A stretch of DNA of 62,253 nt from AG25 sp035518815 (GTDB lineage Bacteria; Gemmatimonadota; Gemmatimonadetes; Gemmatimonadales; GWC2-71-9), in assembly GCA_035518815.1 (NCBI GenBank), contig DATIXG010000039.1:1-62253 (forward strand), written 5' to 3'. Numbering within the stretch: the stretch's first letter is position 1; every line of letters begins with the position of its first letter. This document shows positions 18,625-28,176 of the stretch, piece by piece. A program made the translations under genes and the position numbers. Below the pieces are notes generated by a model. That model did not search any database. It had not been told where the DNA came from and was given only the letters and a program-made list of their open reading frames with translations.

Positions 18625-18645
18625 TGCCGGTCTCCCGCGGTCCGC

Positions 18646-19971
18646 CTAGTACGAATACGCCACATAGATCATCCCGTAGACGAAGCTGTCCGTGCGATTG
18701 AACACCTGCTTGACGGCGTCCTTCGGCGTGGCGAGCGCCGCGATGAAGCTGATGGTGAAGTTCGAATTGGCCTTCCAATCGCAATAGCCATCGAGCTCCG
18801 TGAGGAGATCCTTCGAGGTGATGGCGGCGGGGGCCCGCTGGAGGCTGAAGAGGTAACCGAACACACCGCCGCTGATATTGTCGCTGGGCGTCACGTGGAC
18901 GCGGATTTGATGCGAGATCAGATTCGAGTTGGACAGGAAGTACTCCCCGCCGATCTCACCCTGCCACCACGTGCCCCAGTCATAGAAGCCGGTGATGAGG
19001 GGATCGAACGCCTCGCTCTGTGGCGTGCTCGGGTCGTCACCTTCGAAGATGGCGTAGCGGTACGACAGGGTCGGTTTCCACTTCAGCTTCGACAGCTCGT
19101 AGGCGACCTTGGCGTTCCAGGCATAAGAGCTCAGCAGGTCGCCGTTTTTCTCGAGTGCGTACTCGAGCTCGAAGGACAGAGCTGGAAGCTTGCGGAGCGG
19201 AGCGGTGTAGGCCCGCAGGTTGTAGACGTTCATGCCGTCGCGTGCGACGAGCGAGTCGGCTATGGCGCGCATGAAGGTCGCCCCGAAGGTGCTCGCGCTG
19301 CCCAGGGCGTACTCGTAGTTCACGCCGAACAGCCGGGTGCCGGTCTGGCTTTCCGGAAGCTCATCGCGGTCGAGGTAGAAACCCTCGAGCGTGTGGTGCT
19401 TCGGGGTGAACCGGCCGATGGCGGCAAAGGCCCACGCCTTGCGCGCGTTGCTCCAGAAGGCGCCGCGGCTCCCGCCTTCCGATGCGCCGTCCCACACCAG
19501 CATGCCGTGGCCGATCCTGTAGGGCGCCCGCCCGACGATGAACTCGACGGGGTTGCGCGGACAGTCCTTCGGGCAGCGCCAGCCGATATACATGTCCTCG
19601 ACTTTGAATGACGAGGCCTCCGCACCGACGAGCGGGGGTGGCGCGGCGAAGGTCCGTTCGCCCACGGCGCTGAACTTGCCGAACAGCTCACCGTGCTTGC
19701 CCCCGAGATGCCAGATGCCGGAGAGGGCGGGCTTCGCGGAGCTCTCCAGCCAGTTGTCGCTCAAGCTGTCGGTGGGACGATCCGGCCGGTTCTGGTACAG
19801 AGAGTGGGCGAATCCGAACATCCCGAGACCCGCGTCAAAATTGAACGTCCACTCGACCTTCTTGGGCAGGCCGGTGGGTCGCTCTTCCTTCGCCTGTGTC
19901 TGCTGAGCCCGCGCCTGTCCCGCGACCGTGAGGAGGAGAGCGAGGGCGGCCAACGCGCTACGGAACGCCAT
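18646..19971 (-). CDS. Outer-membrane porin-like beta-barrel
   Basis: 441 residues. The chosen start MAFRSALAALALLL gives a clear signal peptide cut after ARAQ; a longer frame to 20124 would run through the regulatory dyad. The mature part has alternating strands with frequent aromatic ends (FKVEDMYIGW, VEFIVGRAPYRIGHGMLVW, ENGDLL) and ends in YVAYSY, a typical terminal aromatic for barrel insertion. It resembles alginate-export-type or general solute porins. As first gene of the decarboxylase operon it may admit arginine or release agmatine. Two cysteines (CPKDC) stand in one loop. Confidence 0.6.
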   Translation of the reverse strand: MAFRSALAALALLLTVAGQARAQQTQAKEERPTGLPKKVEWTFNFDAGLGMFGFAHSLYQNRPDRPTDSLSDNWLESSAKPALSGIWHLGGKHGELFGKFSAVGERTFAAPPPLVGAEASSFKVEDMYIGWRCPKDCPRNPVEFIVGRAPYRIGHGMLVWDGASEGGSRGAFWSNARKAWAFAAIGRFTPKHHTLEGFYLDRDELPESQTGTRLFGVNYEYALGSASTFGATFMRAIADSLVARDGMNVYNLRAYTAPLRKLPALSFELEYALEKNGDLLSSYAWNAKVAYELSKLKWKPTLSYRYAIFEGDDPSTPQSEAFDPLITGFYDWGTWWQGEIGGEYFLSNSNLISHQIRVHVTPSDNISGGVFGYLFSLQRAPAAITSKDLLTELDGYCDWKANSNFTISFIAALATPKDAVKQVFNRTDSFVYGMIYVAYSY

Positions 19972-20060
19972 ACGGGCACCGTCCTTGAATAGTGGTGGCC
20001 GAGAGGGGGCCTGAAGGCGCCACTCGGTCAGAAACCTGCCGTCCGGGGTGGGTTGCCAGA

Positions 20061-20080
20061 TATTGGACCTTGGTTCTATT
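20061..20080. promoter_or_regulatory. DosR/NarL-like dyad between the decarboxylase and RND 2 operons
   Basis: TATTGGACCTTGGTTCTATT has the same core as the dyads at 814-886 and 8325-8342, with one half-site mismatch (GGTTC for GGTCC). It lies 90 bases upstream of the leftward outer-membrane protein start (19971) and 71 bases upstream of the rightward adaptor start (20152). This sharing suggests both operons answer to the same regulator as the left part of the island. Confidence 0.5.
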
Positions 20081-20151
20081 CCATCTGCTTGTTTCTCGGG
20101 GCACATTTGCTGTCGCGACCCCACTCCGTCCCGAACACGGAGCTGTTTGCC

Positions 20152-21294
20152 ATGTTTGTGATGCGCCCGGTTCTCACGGCTGTCTGCGCCGCGTCACTTG
20201 TCACCGCGGCGTGCGGCGACAAAGGCAAGCCCGCGCCCAAGGTGGTGGACGTCGTCGTCGCCCCCGTGCAGGTGCGGGATGTGCCGATCGTCCAGGAGTG
20301 GGCGGCCCAGACCTTCGGCGCCACGGATGTCGAGATCCGCGCCCGGGTGCGCGGGTTCCTCACGCAGCGCGCGTATCAGGAAGGCACGATGGTGCCGCGC
20401 GGCGCCCTGCTGTTTCAGATCGATCCGCAGGAGTACCAGGCTGCCGTGGCCCAGGCGCGCGCGACCGTTGCACAAGCGGACGCCGGGCTCGCCAAGGCGA
20501 ACGCCGACGTCGGTCGCCTCGGGCCGCTCGTGGAGCGCAACGCCGTCAGCCGCCAGGACTACGATCACGCCGTCGCGGCCCAACAGTCCGCGGAGGGACA
20601 GGTGAACGCCGCGCGCGCCGCCCTCCGCACAGCCGAGCTCAACCTCGGCTATACGCGCATCACGAGCCCGATCGCCGGCCTGGCCGGTGTGGCCCAGGCG
20701 CAAGTCGGAGCCCTCGTCGGCAGCCCCGAGCCGACCCTGTTGACCGTCGTCTCCCAGGTGGATACGATCAAGGTCAAGTTCCGCATCTCGGAGCAGGAGT
20801 ATCTCACGCTCGCGCGGGCCCTCGGCGACTCGGGTCGCGCGACGCCCCACGGCGAGCCCCGGCTCGAGTTGGTGTTGGCCGACGGATCCGTCCATACCAG
20901 CAAGGGCCGCGTGGTCACCGTGGACCGGAACGTCGACCCCACGACCGGGACGCTCGGCATCGAGGCCCTGTTTCCCAATCCCACGGCGTTGTTGCGGCCC
21001 GGTCAGTTCGGCCGCGTGCGGGCCCCGGTCACGACGCGCATGAACGCGACGGTGGTGCCCCAGCGGGCCATACGCGAGATGCAGGGGACCTTCAGCGTCG
21101 GCGTGCTCAAGCCCGACAGCACGGTCGAGGTCCGCCCGGTCAAGGCCGGTGCCCGGGTGGGGAGCGACTGGGTGGTGGACTCGGGGCTCGTGGCGGGCGA
21201 TGTGATCGTGGTCGAGGGGATGCAGAAGGTGCGGCCCGGCGTCAAGGTTCGCTCCGTGCCGGCCGCGGCGTCCGATACCGCGAAGCCGCGCTGA
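20152..21294 (+). CDS. RND periplasmic adaptor 2 (membrane fusion lipoprotein)
   Basis: 380 residues. The ATG at 20152 starts MFVMRPVLTAV with lipobox AACGDK; an upstream ATG at 20053 would put the regulatory dyad inside the gene and give no lipoprotein signal at the N-terminus. Lipoyl, helical-hairpin (about residues 85-150), beta-barrel and membrane-proximal domains follow the AcrA/MexA plan. It is only distantly similar to adaptor 1 (7167-8288). The permease gene starts 3 bases after its stop. Confidence 0.93.
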   Translation: MFVMRPVLTAVCAASLVTAACGDKGKPAPKVVDVVVAPVQVRDVPIVQEWAAQTFGATDVEIRARVRGFLTQRAYQEGTMVPRGALLFQIDPQEYQAAVAQARATVAQADAGLAKANADVGRLGPLVERNAVSRQDYDHAVAAQQSAEGQVNAARAALRTAELNLGYTRITSPIAGLAGVAQAQVGALVGSPEPTLLTVVSQVDTIKVKFRISEQEYLTLARALGDSGRATPHGEPRLELVLADGSVHTSKGRVVTVDRNVDPTTGTLGIEALFPNPTALLRPGQFGRVRAPVTTRMNATVVPQRAIREMQGTFSVGVLKPDSTVEVRPVKAGARVGSDWVVDSGLVAGDVIVVEGMQKVRPGVKVRSVPAAASDTAKPR

Positions 21295-21297
21295 TCC

Positions 21298-24200
21298 GTG
21301 GCTGACTTTTTCATCCGCCGGCCGACGGTCGCCATCGTCATCGCGATCGTGATGGTCCTCCTCGGCCTGGCTACGCTGCAGAAGCTGCCCATCGAGCAGT
21401 ACCCGACCCTCGCGCCCCCGACCATCCGCGTGGAGACGACCTACCCCGGCGCTTCGGCCGAGGTCGTCGAGCAGTCGGTGGCGACGCCGATCGAGCAGCA
21501 GGTGAACGGCGTCGACAACATGATCTACATGAAGTCGCTCAACACGAGCGACGGCCGCATGCTGCTCGACGTGTCGTTCGAGGTCGGGATGGACCGCGAC
21601 ATGGCGAACGTCTTGACCCAGAACCGGGTCTCGCAGGCCCAGTCGCGGTTGCCGCAGGAGGTGACGCAGCAGGGCGTGACGGTCAAGAAGATCAACCCCA
21701 GCATCCTGAACGTCATCTCGCTCTATTCGCCCAACGGCACCTACGACGCCCAGTTCCTGAACAACTACGCCATGATCAACGTGCGGGACGCGATCCTGCG
21801 CGTCCCGGGTGTGGCCCAGGTCGATCTCTACGGCGGCGCGGAATACGGCATGCGCGTGTGGCTCCGGCCCGACCGTCTGGCGACGCTCGGTATCACGGCA
21901 ACGGACGTCATCAACGCGATCAAGGAGCAGAACCTCCAGGCGCCCTCGGGGAAGGTGGGCGACGAGCCCGCCCCGCCCGGACAGGAGTTCACCTACACGG
22001 TGCGGGCGCCCGGCCGGTTAGTGACGGCGCAGGAGTTCGACAACATCATCGTGCGCCAGACGCCGGGCGGGGGGATCGTGCGGGTCCGCGATGTCGGCCG
22101 CACCCAGCTCGGCAGCGAAAACTACCGCTCCTTCGGGAGGCTGGACGGAAGGCCCGCGGGGGTGCTGGCCGTGTACCTGCTCCCCGGGGCGAATCAGCTC
22201 AAGTCGGCGGAGGGCATCTACCACACGCTCGACGAATTGAAGGCGTTCTTCCCGGCGGACATGGACTACAAGATCACCTACGACACGACCCCCGCCGTCG
22301 AGGCCTCGATCGAGTCCATTCTCCACACGCTGCTCGAAGCGTTCATCCTCGTCACCCTGGTGGTGTTCATTTTCCTCCAGAGCGTACGCGCCACCTTCAT
22401 CCCGCTTCTGACAGTGCCGGTGTCGCTGATCGGGACGTTCATCTTCTTCCCGCTCCTCGGCTTCTCGATCAACACCCTCACGATGTTCGGTTTGGTGCTG
22501 GCCATCGGCATCGTGGTGGACGACGCGATCGTCGTCGTCGAAGCGGTCATCCATCACATCGAGCATGGCAAGACCCCGCACGACGCGACCGTCCAGGCAA
22601 TGAAAGAAGTGTCCGGGCCCGTCGTTGCCATCGCCCTCATTCTGTCGGCCGTGTTCATCCCGGTCGCGCTGCTGGGCGGGCTCACCGGACGCCTCTACCA
22701 GCAGTTTGCGCTCACCATCGCGATCTCGGTGCTGCTGTCGGCGTTCAGCGCGCTGTCGCTCTCCCCGGCGCTCTCCGCCATGATCCTGAAGCCGGGCCAC
22801 GGACCGCCGAAGGGCCCGCTCGGCGCGTTCTTCAAGTGGTTCAACAATCTGTTCGAGAAGACCACGGGCGGGTACGTCAACTGGTCGCGTCTCTTCGTAC
22901 GCAAGGCGATCCTCGCGCTGGCCGTGATCGCGGTGGCCACCGTCGCCACCGGCGTGCTGGCGAAGGTGCTCCCCGGCGGCTTCGTGCCGGACGAAGATCA
23001 GGGGATCTTCATGATCAACGTCCAGCTGCCGCTTGGCTCTTCGCTACAGCGCACCGACCGCGTCCTGCGGCAGATCGAAGAGATCCTCGCGAAGACCGAC
23101 GGCGTGGACGCCTGCAACGCCATCGGGGGGCTGGGCATGTTGACCAACAGCTTCAGCCCCGAGTTCGGCTCATTCTTCTGCCGGCTGAAGCCGTGGGACG
23201 AACGGAAGGGCAAGGCGCTCCACGTCTCGGGGATTCAGCAGACGGTGGGCGCCGAGCTCGCGCAGCTCCCCGGGGCCGTTGCCTTCCCCTTCATGCCACC
23301 GACCATCTCGGGGTTTGGCGCCGCCGGCGGGTTCAACTTCCTGCTCCAGGATCGCAGCGGGACCCTGACCGTCGAGGATCTGGGCCGGCAGACGCAGGCG
23401 TTCCTGACCGAAGCGCGCCAGCGGCCCGAGCTGGCCAACCTGTTCACGTCGTTCAACCCCACGACGCCGCAGGTTTCCGTGCGCCTCGATCGGGAGAAGG
23501 CGCGCGAGCTTGGCGTGCCGATCAACGATGTATTCCAGGGTCTGTCGGCCTTCATGGGCGGGACCTACGTCAACGATTTCAACCGCTTCGGCCGCCTGTA
23601 CCGCGTCTACGTCCAGGCGGATTCCCAATTCCGGGCTCGGCCCGAGAACATCGGACAGCTGTATGTCCGGAGCAAGAGCACGAATGACATGATCCCGCTG
23701 TCCACGCTCATCTCGGTCACACAGTCCTCGGGGACCGAGATCACGACGCGGTTCAACCTGTTCCGCTCGGTCGAGATCAGCGGCGTACCCGCGCCGGGGT
23801 ACAGCTCGCAGCAGGCGATGTCGGCGCTCGAAGCCGTCGCGCACGCGGTCCTGCCCCCGGAAATGGGCTTTGCGTACTCCGGGATGTCGTACCAGGAAAA
23901 GGTGGCGCCGCCGGCCGCGCCCACCTTCGTCCTCGCCATCGTGTTCGTGTTCCTGTTGCTCGCGGCCCAGTACGAGAGCTGGCGGCTGCCCTGGGCGGTG
24001 CTGCTCGAGACGCCCCTCGTGGCGCTCGGCGCGTTCCTCGGCGCCTGGGTCATGCACTTCGACAACAACGTCTATGTGCAGGTCGGGCTCATCATGCTGA
24101 TCGGCCTCGCGGCGAAGAACGCGATCCTCATCGTGGAGTTCGCCAAAGCGAAACACGAGGAAGGCTCGAGCGTCGAAGACGCCGCTCTCGAGTCCGCCAA

Positions 24201-24483
24201 GGTCCGATTCCGCCCGATCCTCATGACCGCCTTCGCGTTCATCCTGGGGTGCGTGCCCCTCATGCGGGCGAGCGGATCGGGAGCCGCGTCCCAGAACGTG
24301 ATGGGCACGGCGGTCGTGTTCGGGATGTTGATCGCGACCGTGGTCGGCATCTTCCTCGTCCCCGGCCTCTACGCCTGGACCGAGCGCTGGAGCTTCGGCA
24401 AGAAGAAGGCGCCCGAGAAAACGAAGGCGTCCGCGGCTGTACCCGCACCCGCCGTCGCCGCGAAGGCATCGACGGGCCACTGA
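21298..24483 (+). CDS. RND efflux permease 2 (HAE1 family)
   Basis: 1061 residues from a GTG at 21298. The protein begins FFIRRPTVAIVIA. Proton relay residues Asp408-Asp409 (VVDDAIVVVE) and Lys940 (AAKNAIL) are present. Porter and docking domains are complete, and the C-terminal tail is Ala/Lys-rich (KKKAPEKTKASAAVPAP). The closest type is the AcrB/MexF multidrug group. Its gene overlaps the following outer-membrane factor start by one base. It is a different pump from the one at 4044-7160, not a recent duplicate; both contain the same family motifs but differ throughout. Confidence 0.95.
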   Translation: MADFFIRRPTVAIVIAIVMVLLGLATLQKLPIEQYPTLAPPTIRVETTYPGASAEVVEQSVATPIEQQVNGVDNMIYMKSLNTSDGRMLLDVSFEVGMDRDMANVLTQNRVSQAQSRLPQEVTQQGVTVKKINPSILNVISLYSPNGTYDAQFLNNYAMINVRDAILRVPGVAQVDLYGGAEYGMRVWLRPDRLATLGITATDVINAIKEQNLQAPSGKVGDEPAPPGQEFTYTVRAPGRLVTAQEFDNIIVRQTPGGGIVRVRDVGRTQLGSENYRSFGRLDGRPAGVLAVYLLPGANQLKSAEGIYHTLDELKAFFPADMDYKITYDTTPAVEASIESILHTLLEAFILVTLVVFIFLQSVRATFIPLLTVPVSLIGTFIFFPLLGFSINTLTMFGLVLAIGIVVDDAIVVVEAVIHHIEHGKTPHDATVQAMKEVSGPVVAIALILSAVFIPVALLGGLTGRLYQQFALTIAISVLLSAFSALSLSPALSAMILKPGHGPPKGPLGAFFKWFNNLFEKTTGGYVNWSRLFVRKAILALAVIAVATVATGVLAKVLPGGFVPDEDQGIFMINVQLPLGSSLQRTDRVLRQIEEILAKTDGVDACNAIGGLGMLTNSFSPEFGSFFCRLKPWDERKGKALHVSGIQQTVGAELAQLPGAVAFPFMPPTISGFGAAGGFNFLLQDRSGTLTVEDLGRQTQAFLTEARQRPELANLFTSFNPTTPQVSVRLDREKARELGVPINDVFQGLSAFMGGTYVNDFNRFGRLYRVYVQADSQFRARPENIGQLYVRSKSTNDMIPLSTLISVTQSSGTEITTRFNLFRSVEISGVPAPGYSSQQAMSALEAVAHAVLPPEMGFAYSGMSYQEKVAPPAAPTFVLAIVFVFLLLAAQYESWRLPWAVLLETPLVALGAFLGAWVMHFDNNVYVQVGLIMLIGLAAKNAILIVEFAKAKHEEGSSVEDAALESAKVRFRPILMTAFAFILGCVPLMRASGSGAASQNVMGTAVVFGMLIATVVGIFLVPGLYAWTERWSFGKKKAPEKTKASAAVPAPAVAAKASTGH

Positions 24484-25907
24484 TGACCATCGGACGCTGG
24501 GTTGGGCTGGTCGTGCTCGCGTCGGTCGTCGCGGCCTGCCCGATGGGTCCCAACTTCAAGACGCCGCCGACCGCCGTCCCCGAGCATTGGCGCGACTCGA
24601 CTATCTCGACCCAGGACTCATCCTACGCCAACCTCTTGTGGTGGCAGGTCCTGGGTGACTCGACCCTCCAGGAACTCGTGAAGGTGGCGCTGCGGGAGAA
24701 CCGCGACCTGCGCGTCGCGCTGGCACGGGTGAATGAAGCCCGCGCCCAGCTCGGCATCCAGCAGCTCGAGTTCCTGCCGCAGATCGATGTGAGCGGCACG
24801 GGCGGTAAGGTCTCGGTCCAGGACAGCCTGTTGGGCCTCCGCCAGGGCACCTACGGGTTCTGGTCGCTCGGGGCCGCCGTCAGCTGGGAGATCGATCTGT
24901 GGGGTCGGCTGCGCCGGCTCAACGAGTCCGCCAAGGCGAGCCTCCTGGCCACGGAGTACGGCCGCCGTGGCGTGATCGTCAGCGTGGTGGGCGGCGTGGC
25001 GCGCGCGTATCTCGAGTTGCGCGACCTGGATCAGCAGACCGTGATCGCGTTGTCGACCGTCGAGACGCGTCGGGCGTCGCTCGAGCTCGCCCGCTCGCGC
25101 TTCGAGGGCGGGCTCACGTCCGAGCTCGACGTGCGGCAGGGCGAAGCGGAGTTGGCGAGAGCCGAGGGAAGCGTGTCGAACATCCGCCTCCAGGCGAACC
25201 AGAAAGAACAAGAGCTCAACGTGCTGCTCGGGCGCATGCCGGGGACCGTGCCGCGTGGCGCCTCGCTCATCAAACAACAGTTCCCGACGCGCGTCCCGGC
25301 AGGCCTCCCGTCGACGCTGCTCCAGCGCCGGCCCGACATTCAGCAGTCCGAGGAGCAGCTGCGCTCGGCCAACGCCCGTATCGGCGCGGCGATCGCCGCG
25401 CGGTTTCCGACCATTTCCCTCACCGGCGCCGGGGGCACGCGCAGCGATGAGGTTGATCATCTGTTCCAGATGGGCACGGGCTTCTGGCATCTGGCCAGCA
25501 ATCTCCTGCTGCCGATCATCAACAGCGGCCGCAGCGGGAAGCAGGTCGCGGTGGAGCGCGCCCGCACCCAGGCAGCGGTCGCGAACTACGATCAGACCGT
25601 ACTGAATGCGTTCCGCGAAGTCGAAAACGGTCTGGCCGCCGTGCAGGAACTCCAGATTCAGGTGGACGCGGCCGTCCGCCAGGTGGCAGCCGCCCGGCGT
25701 GCGGTATCGCTCGCGGCGGACCGCTATCATGGCGGGGTGGACAGCTACACCACGCTGCTCGACGCGCAACGCGTGCTCGCCGACGCCGAGCTCGGTGCCT
25801 CGAGCCTCCAGCGCCAGCAGCGCGTGGCCGTCGTGCAGCTCTACGTCGCGCTGGGCGGCGGGTGGGACCCACAGACCGACGCGATGGCGCTCCCGCCCAA
25901 GAAGTAG
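24483..25907 (+). CDS. NodT-family outer-membrane factor lipoprotein of RND pump 2
   Basis: 474 residues. The signal ends at VVAACPMGPNF (lipobox Cys). It shows WEIDLWGRLRRLNESA and LLQRRPDIQQSEEQLRSAN, the two diagnostic NodT segments, and helical-barrel repeats of the TolC plan. The start ATG shares its A with the permease stop. It completes a standard adaptor, permease and channel operon. The next gene, terC, begins 3 bases after its stop and may be co-transcribed. Confidence 0.92.
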   Translation: MTIGRWVGLVVLASVVAACPMGPNFKTPPTAVPEHWRDSTISTQDSSYANLLWWQVLGDSTLQELVKVALRENRDLRVALARVNEARAQLGIQQLEFLPQIDVSGTGGKVSVQDSLLGLRQGTYGFWSLGAAVSWEIDLWGRLRRLNESAKASLLATEYGRRGVIVSVVGGVARAYLELRDLDQQTVIALSTVETRRASLELARSRFEGGLTSELDVRQGEAELARAEGSVSNIRLQANQKEQELNVLLGRMPGTVPRGASLIKQQFPTRVPAGLPSTLLQRRPDIQQSEEQLRSANARIGAAIAARFPTISLTGAGGTRSDEVDHLFQMGTGFWHLASNLLLPIINSGRSGKQVAVERARTQAAVANYDQTVLNAFREVENGLAAVQELQIQVDAAVRQVAAARRAVSLAADRYHGGVDSYTTLLDAQRVLADAELGASSLQRQQRVAVVQLYVALGGGWDPQTDAMALPPKK

Positions 25908-25910
25908 ATC

Positions 25911-26654
25911 TTGGCCTGGCTGACCTCCCCCGAAGCGTGGCTCGCTTTCCTGACCCTCACGATCCTCGAGATCGTGCTGGGGCTCGACAACATCATCTTC
26001 ATCTCGATCCTCGCCGGCAAACTGCCCGCCGCAGTGCAGGGGCGTGCCCGCACGCTTGGTCTCGCGGTGGCGATGGTCTCGCGGATCGTGCTCTTGCTGT
26101 CGATCACCTGGGTCATGCGTCTGACCCGTCCCCTGTTCGCGGTGTTCGGGCACTCCTTCTCGGGGCGCGACGTCATTCTCATCGCCGGCGGGTTGTTCCT
26201 GCTGTGGAAGAGCACGCGCGAGATCCACGACAAGCTCGAGGGTGACGAGGACGGGCGCCGGGTGCGGGCCGACATCACGTTCGCCGACGTGATCGTCCAG
26301 ATTGCCGTGCTCGACATCGTGTTCTCGCTCGATTCGGTCATCACCGCCGTCGGGATGGCACGGCATGTGGGCGTGATGATTGCCGCCATCGTGGCGGCGA
26401 TCGGCGTGATGCTCTTCGCCGCGAAGGGGATCAGCGACTACGTCGACCGGCACCCGACCATCAAAATGCTCGCGCTCGCGTTCCTGCTGCTCATCGGCGT
26501 GACGTTGCTCGCCGACGGGCTGGGCCAGCACGTCCCGCGAGGCTACATCTACTTCGCGATGGGATTTTCGGTGTTGGTCGAGTTCCTGAACCTGCGCGCG
26601 GCCAAGAGGCGCGCGGCCACGCCGGTCCACTTGAAGCAAACCTTGCCGGGGTGA
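25911..26654 (+). CDS. TerC family membrane protein
   Basis: 247 residues from a TTG at 25911, the only start near the conserved N-terminus (MAWLTSPEAWLAFLTLTILE). It has about seven helices and the two acidic motifs of the family, EIVLGLDNIIF (residues 16-26) and DIVFSLDSVITAVGM. TerC proteins are linked to tellurite resistance and, in better-studied cases, manganese export and metalation of exported proteins. Its position after RND pump 2 extends the metal/stress theme of the island. It ends 3 bases before the convergent gene at 26658. Confidence 0.88.
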   Translation: MAWLTSPEAWLAFLTLTILEIVLGLDNIIFISILAGKLPAAVQGRARTLGLAVAMVSRIVLLLSITWVMRLTRPLFAVFGHSFSGRDVILIAGGLFLLWKSTREIHDKLEGDEDGRRVRADITFADVIVQIAVLDIVFSLDSVITAVGMARHVGVMIAAIVAAIGVMLFAAKGISDYVDRHPTIKMLALAFLLLIGVTLLADGLGQHVPRGYIYFAMGFSVLVEFLNLRAAKRRAATPVHLKQTLPG

Positions 26655-26657
26655 GAT

Positions 26658-27017
26658 CTAGAAGGACGTACTCCAGGTACTCCAGTTCACCCCGGCGGAT
26701 TCACCACAGCGCGTGCACTGCATCGTGTTCTGCTCACGCCGCAGCTGCAGGCGCTCCTTGCAGGAGGGGCATACCGCGTAGCGTGCACCCCAGCTGATCG
26801 GCAGGTCGACGGCATCGTAGGGGCGGGGCACGACCGAGAACTCCCGGGGCCGGACGAACGTCACTTCGACAACGGCGCGCGGTACGCTGACCGATCGCTG
26901 GCCAACCTCGAGGACGGCAGCATCCGGCGTGATCCGCAGCACCGAATACCATGCACCGCGACGCACGCTGTAGTTGACGTCGCCACGTATCTGTGCCCAC
27001 CGTGGAGCGTCCGGCAC
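26658..27017 (-). CDS. Hypothetical protein with C-terminal zinc ribbon
   Basis: 119 residues from a GTG at 27017. The body (residues 10-80) has short beta-like hydrophobic strands. The C-terminus has CPSC at about residue 83 and CTRC at about residue 101, spaced as in a small zinc ribbon. It stands alone, convergent with terC and divergent from era; the 122-base gap 27018-27139 contains no obvious motif. No family was recognised. A nucleic-acid or protein interaction role is suggested only by the ribbon. Confidence 0.6.
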   Translation of the reverse strand: MPDAPRWAQIRGDVNYSVRRGAWYSVLRITPDAAVLEVGQRSVSVPRAVVEVTFVRPREFSVVPRPYDAVDLPISWGARYAVCPSCKERLQLRREQNTMQCTRCGESAGVNWSTWSTSF

Positions 27018-27139
27018 GCCTATTCCTTACTATGTGAGACAGACTGAACATAGGGTCCGGACGACGGCCTAACGGGTGATGGGAGTCACATTTGGGCGCC
27101 CGGCTTCCCCTCGCCCACCCTCCGTGTAGCTTCGGTCCC

Positions 27140-28000
27140 ATGCCCCGCTGTGGGACCGTTGTCCTGGCCGGCCGCCCCAATGTCGGCAAATCCACCCTCC
27201 TGAACGCCCTCGTGGGCGAGCACCTGGCGATCGTCTCCCCCAAGCCCCAGTCGACCCGTTTGCCGGTCGTAGGCCTCGTCACGCGGGGCGATACGCAGTT
27301 CATCTTCACCGACTCGCCGGGTCTGCTCGAGCCCGAGTATCAGCTCCACGAAGCGATGCGGGCGGCCGCCCTCCGCGCGATCGCGGACGCCGAAGTGATT
27401 GCCTACCTGCATCCACTGTCCGAGTATCCCGCGCCGCCTCTCGAGGAGGTTGCTCGCTTGGACCGCCCGCCGCGTGCCCCGGTGGTCACTGTGTACACGA
27501 AAGCGGACCTCGTTCCGTCCTCGACCCTCCTTGACCGTCCTCGACCGCCCTCGACCGTCATCGTCTCCGCCCTCACGCGCGCCGGCCTCGACCTTCTCCT
27601 CGACACGCTGCGCGAACGGGTCCCTGAAGGTCCGTTTCACTACGATCCCGACGAGATGGCTACGCAGCCGCTGCGGTTCTTCGCCGCCGAATTCATCCGC
27701 GAAGCCGCCTTCGAAGCGCTGCACGAAGAGTTGCCCTACAGCGTCGCCGTCGAAATCGATGAGTTCCGGGAGGGTTCGGCGCCGGTATATATTCGGGCGG
27801 TCGTGTATGTCGAGCGCGACAGCCAGAAGGGGATTCTGATCGGCGAAGGCGGGCGGACCATCAAGGCCCTCGGTCAGGCCGCCCGTCGCAAGATCGAGCC
27901 CCTCGTGGGGGAGAGCATCTACCTCGACCTGCACGTCAAGGTGCTGCCCAAGTGGCGGCGTCACTCGCCTTCCCTCAAGCGTCTGGGGTACGTCCAATGA
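27140..28000 (+). CDS. era: GTPase Era
   Basis: 286 residues. It starts at ATG 27140 (MPRCGTVVLAGRPN), placing the P-loop GRPNVGKS at residues 11-18 as in other Era proteins. DSPG stands in the G3 position and TKAD in G4. The KH domain has the GILIGEGGRTIKALGQAARRKIE segment that binds the 3' end of 16S rRNA. Era assists 30S subunit maturation. A short Asp/Pro/Arg-rich repeat-like stretch (27516-27560, LDRPRPPSTV) lies between G4 and G5. It overlaps the next gene by 4 bases. Confidence 0.93.
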   Translation: MPRCGTVVLAGRPNVGKSTLLNALVGEHLAIVSPKPQSTRLPVVGLVTRGDTQFIFTDSPGLLEPEYQLHEAMRAAALRAIADAEVIAYLHPLSEYPAPPLEEVARLDRPPRAPVVTVYTKADLVPSSTLLDRPRPPSTVIVSALTRAGLDLLLDTLRERVPEGPFHYDPDEMATQPLRFFAAEFIREAAFEALHEELPYSVAVEIDEFREGSAPVYIRAVVYVERDSQKGILIGEGGRTIKALGQAARRKIEPLVGESIYLDLHVKVLPKWRRHSPSLKRLGYVQ

Positions 28001-28176
28001 GTCTCGCGCCAGACCTGCTCGATCTCCTCGTGTGCCCGAAGTGCAAGGGGCCCCTCGAGCACCGGGCCGCACCCCCGGCTCCCCGCGAGGAGCTGGTGTG
28101 CCACGCGTGCCGGCTCATCTACGGCGTCGAGGATGATATTCCCATCATGCTGATCGATGAGGCGAGACATTTCTAG
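27997..28176 (+). CDS. Trm112/UPF0434 (YcaR-like) zinc-ribbon protein
   Basis: 59 residues, starting at the ATGA overlap with era. CPKC (residues 13-16) and CHAC (residues 36-39) form a zinc ribbon, and the C-terminal GVEDDIPIMLIDEA is typical of the family. Bacterial members are short proteins of unclear role; related Trm112 proteins stabilise methyltransferases. Its length equals that of the family. The next gene starts inside its last codons. Confidence 0.85.
   Translation: MSLAPDLLDLLVCPKCKGPLEHRAAPPAPREELVCHACRLIYGVEDDIPIMLIDEARHF

Noticed and set aside
20053..20151. Earlier ATG for adaptor 2 at 20053
   Set aside because: It would add an N-terminus with no signal and place the regulatory dyad inside the gene; the ATG at 20152 gives a lipoprotein signal.
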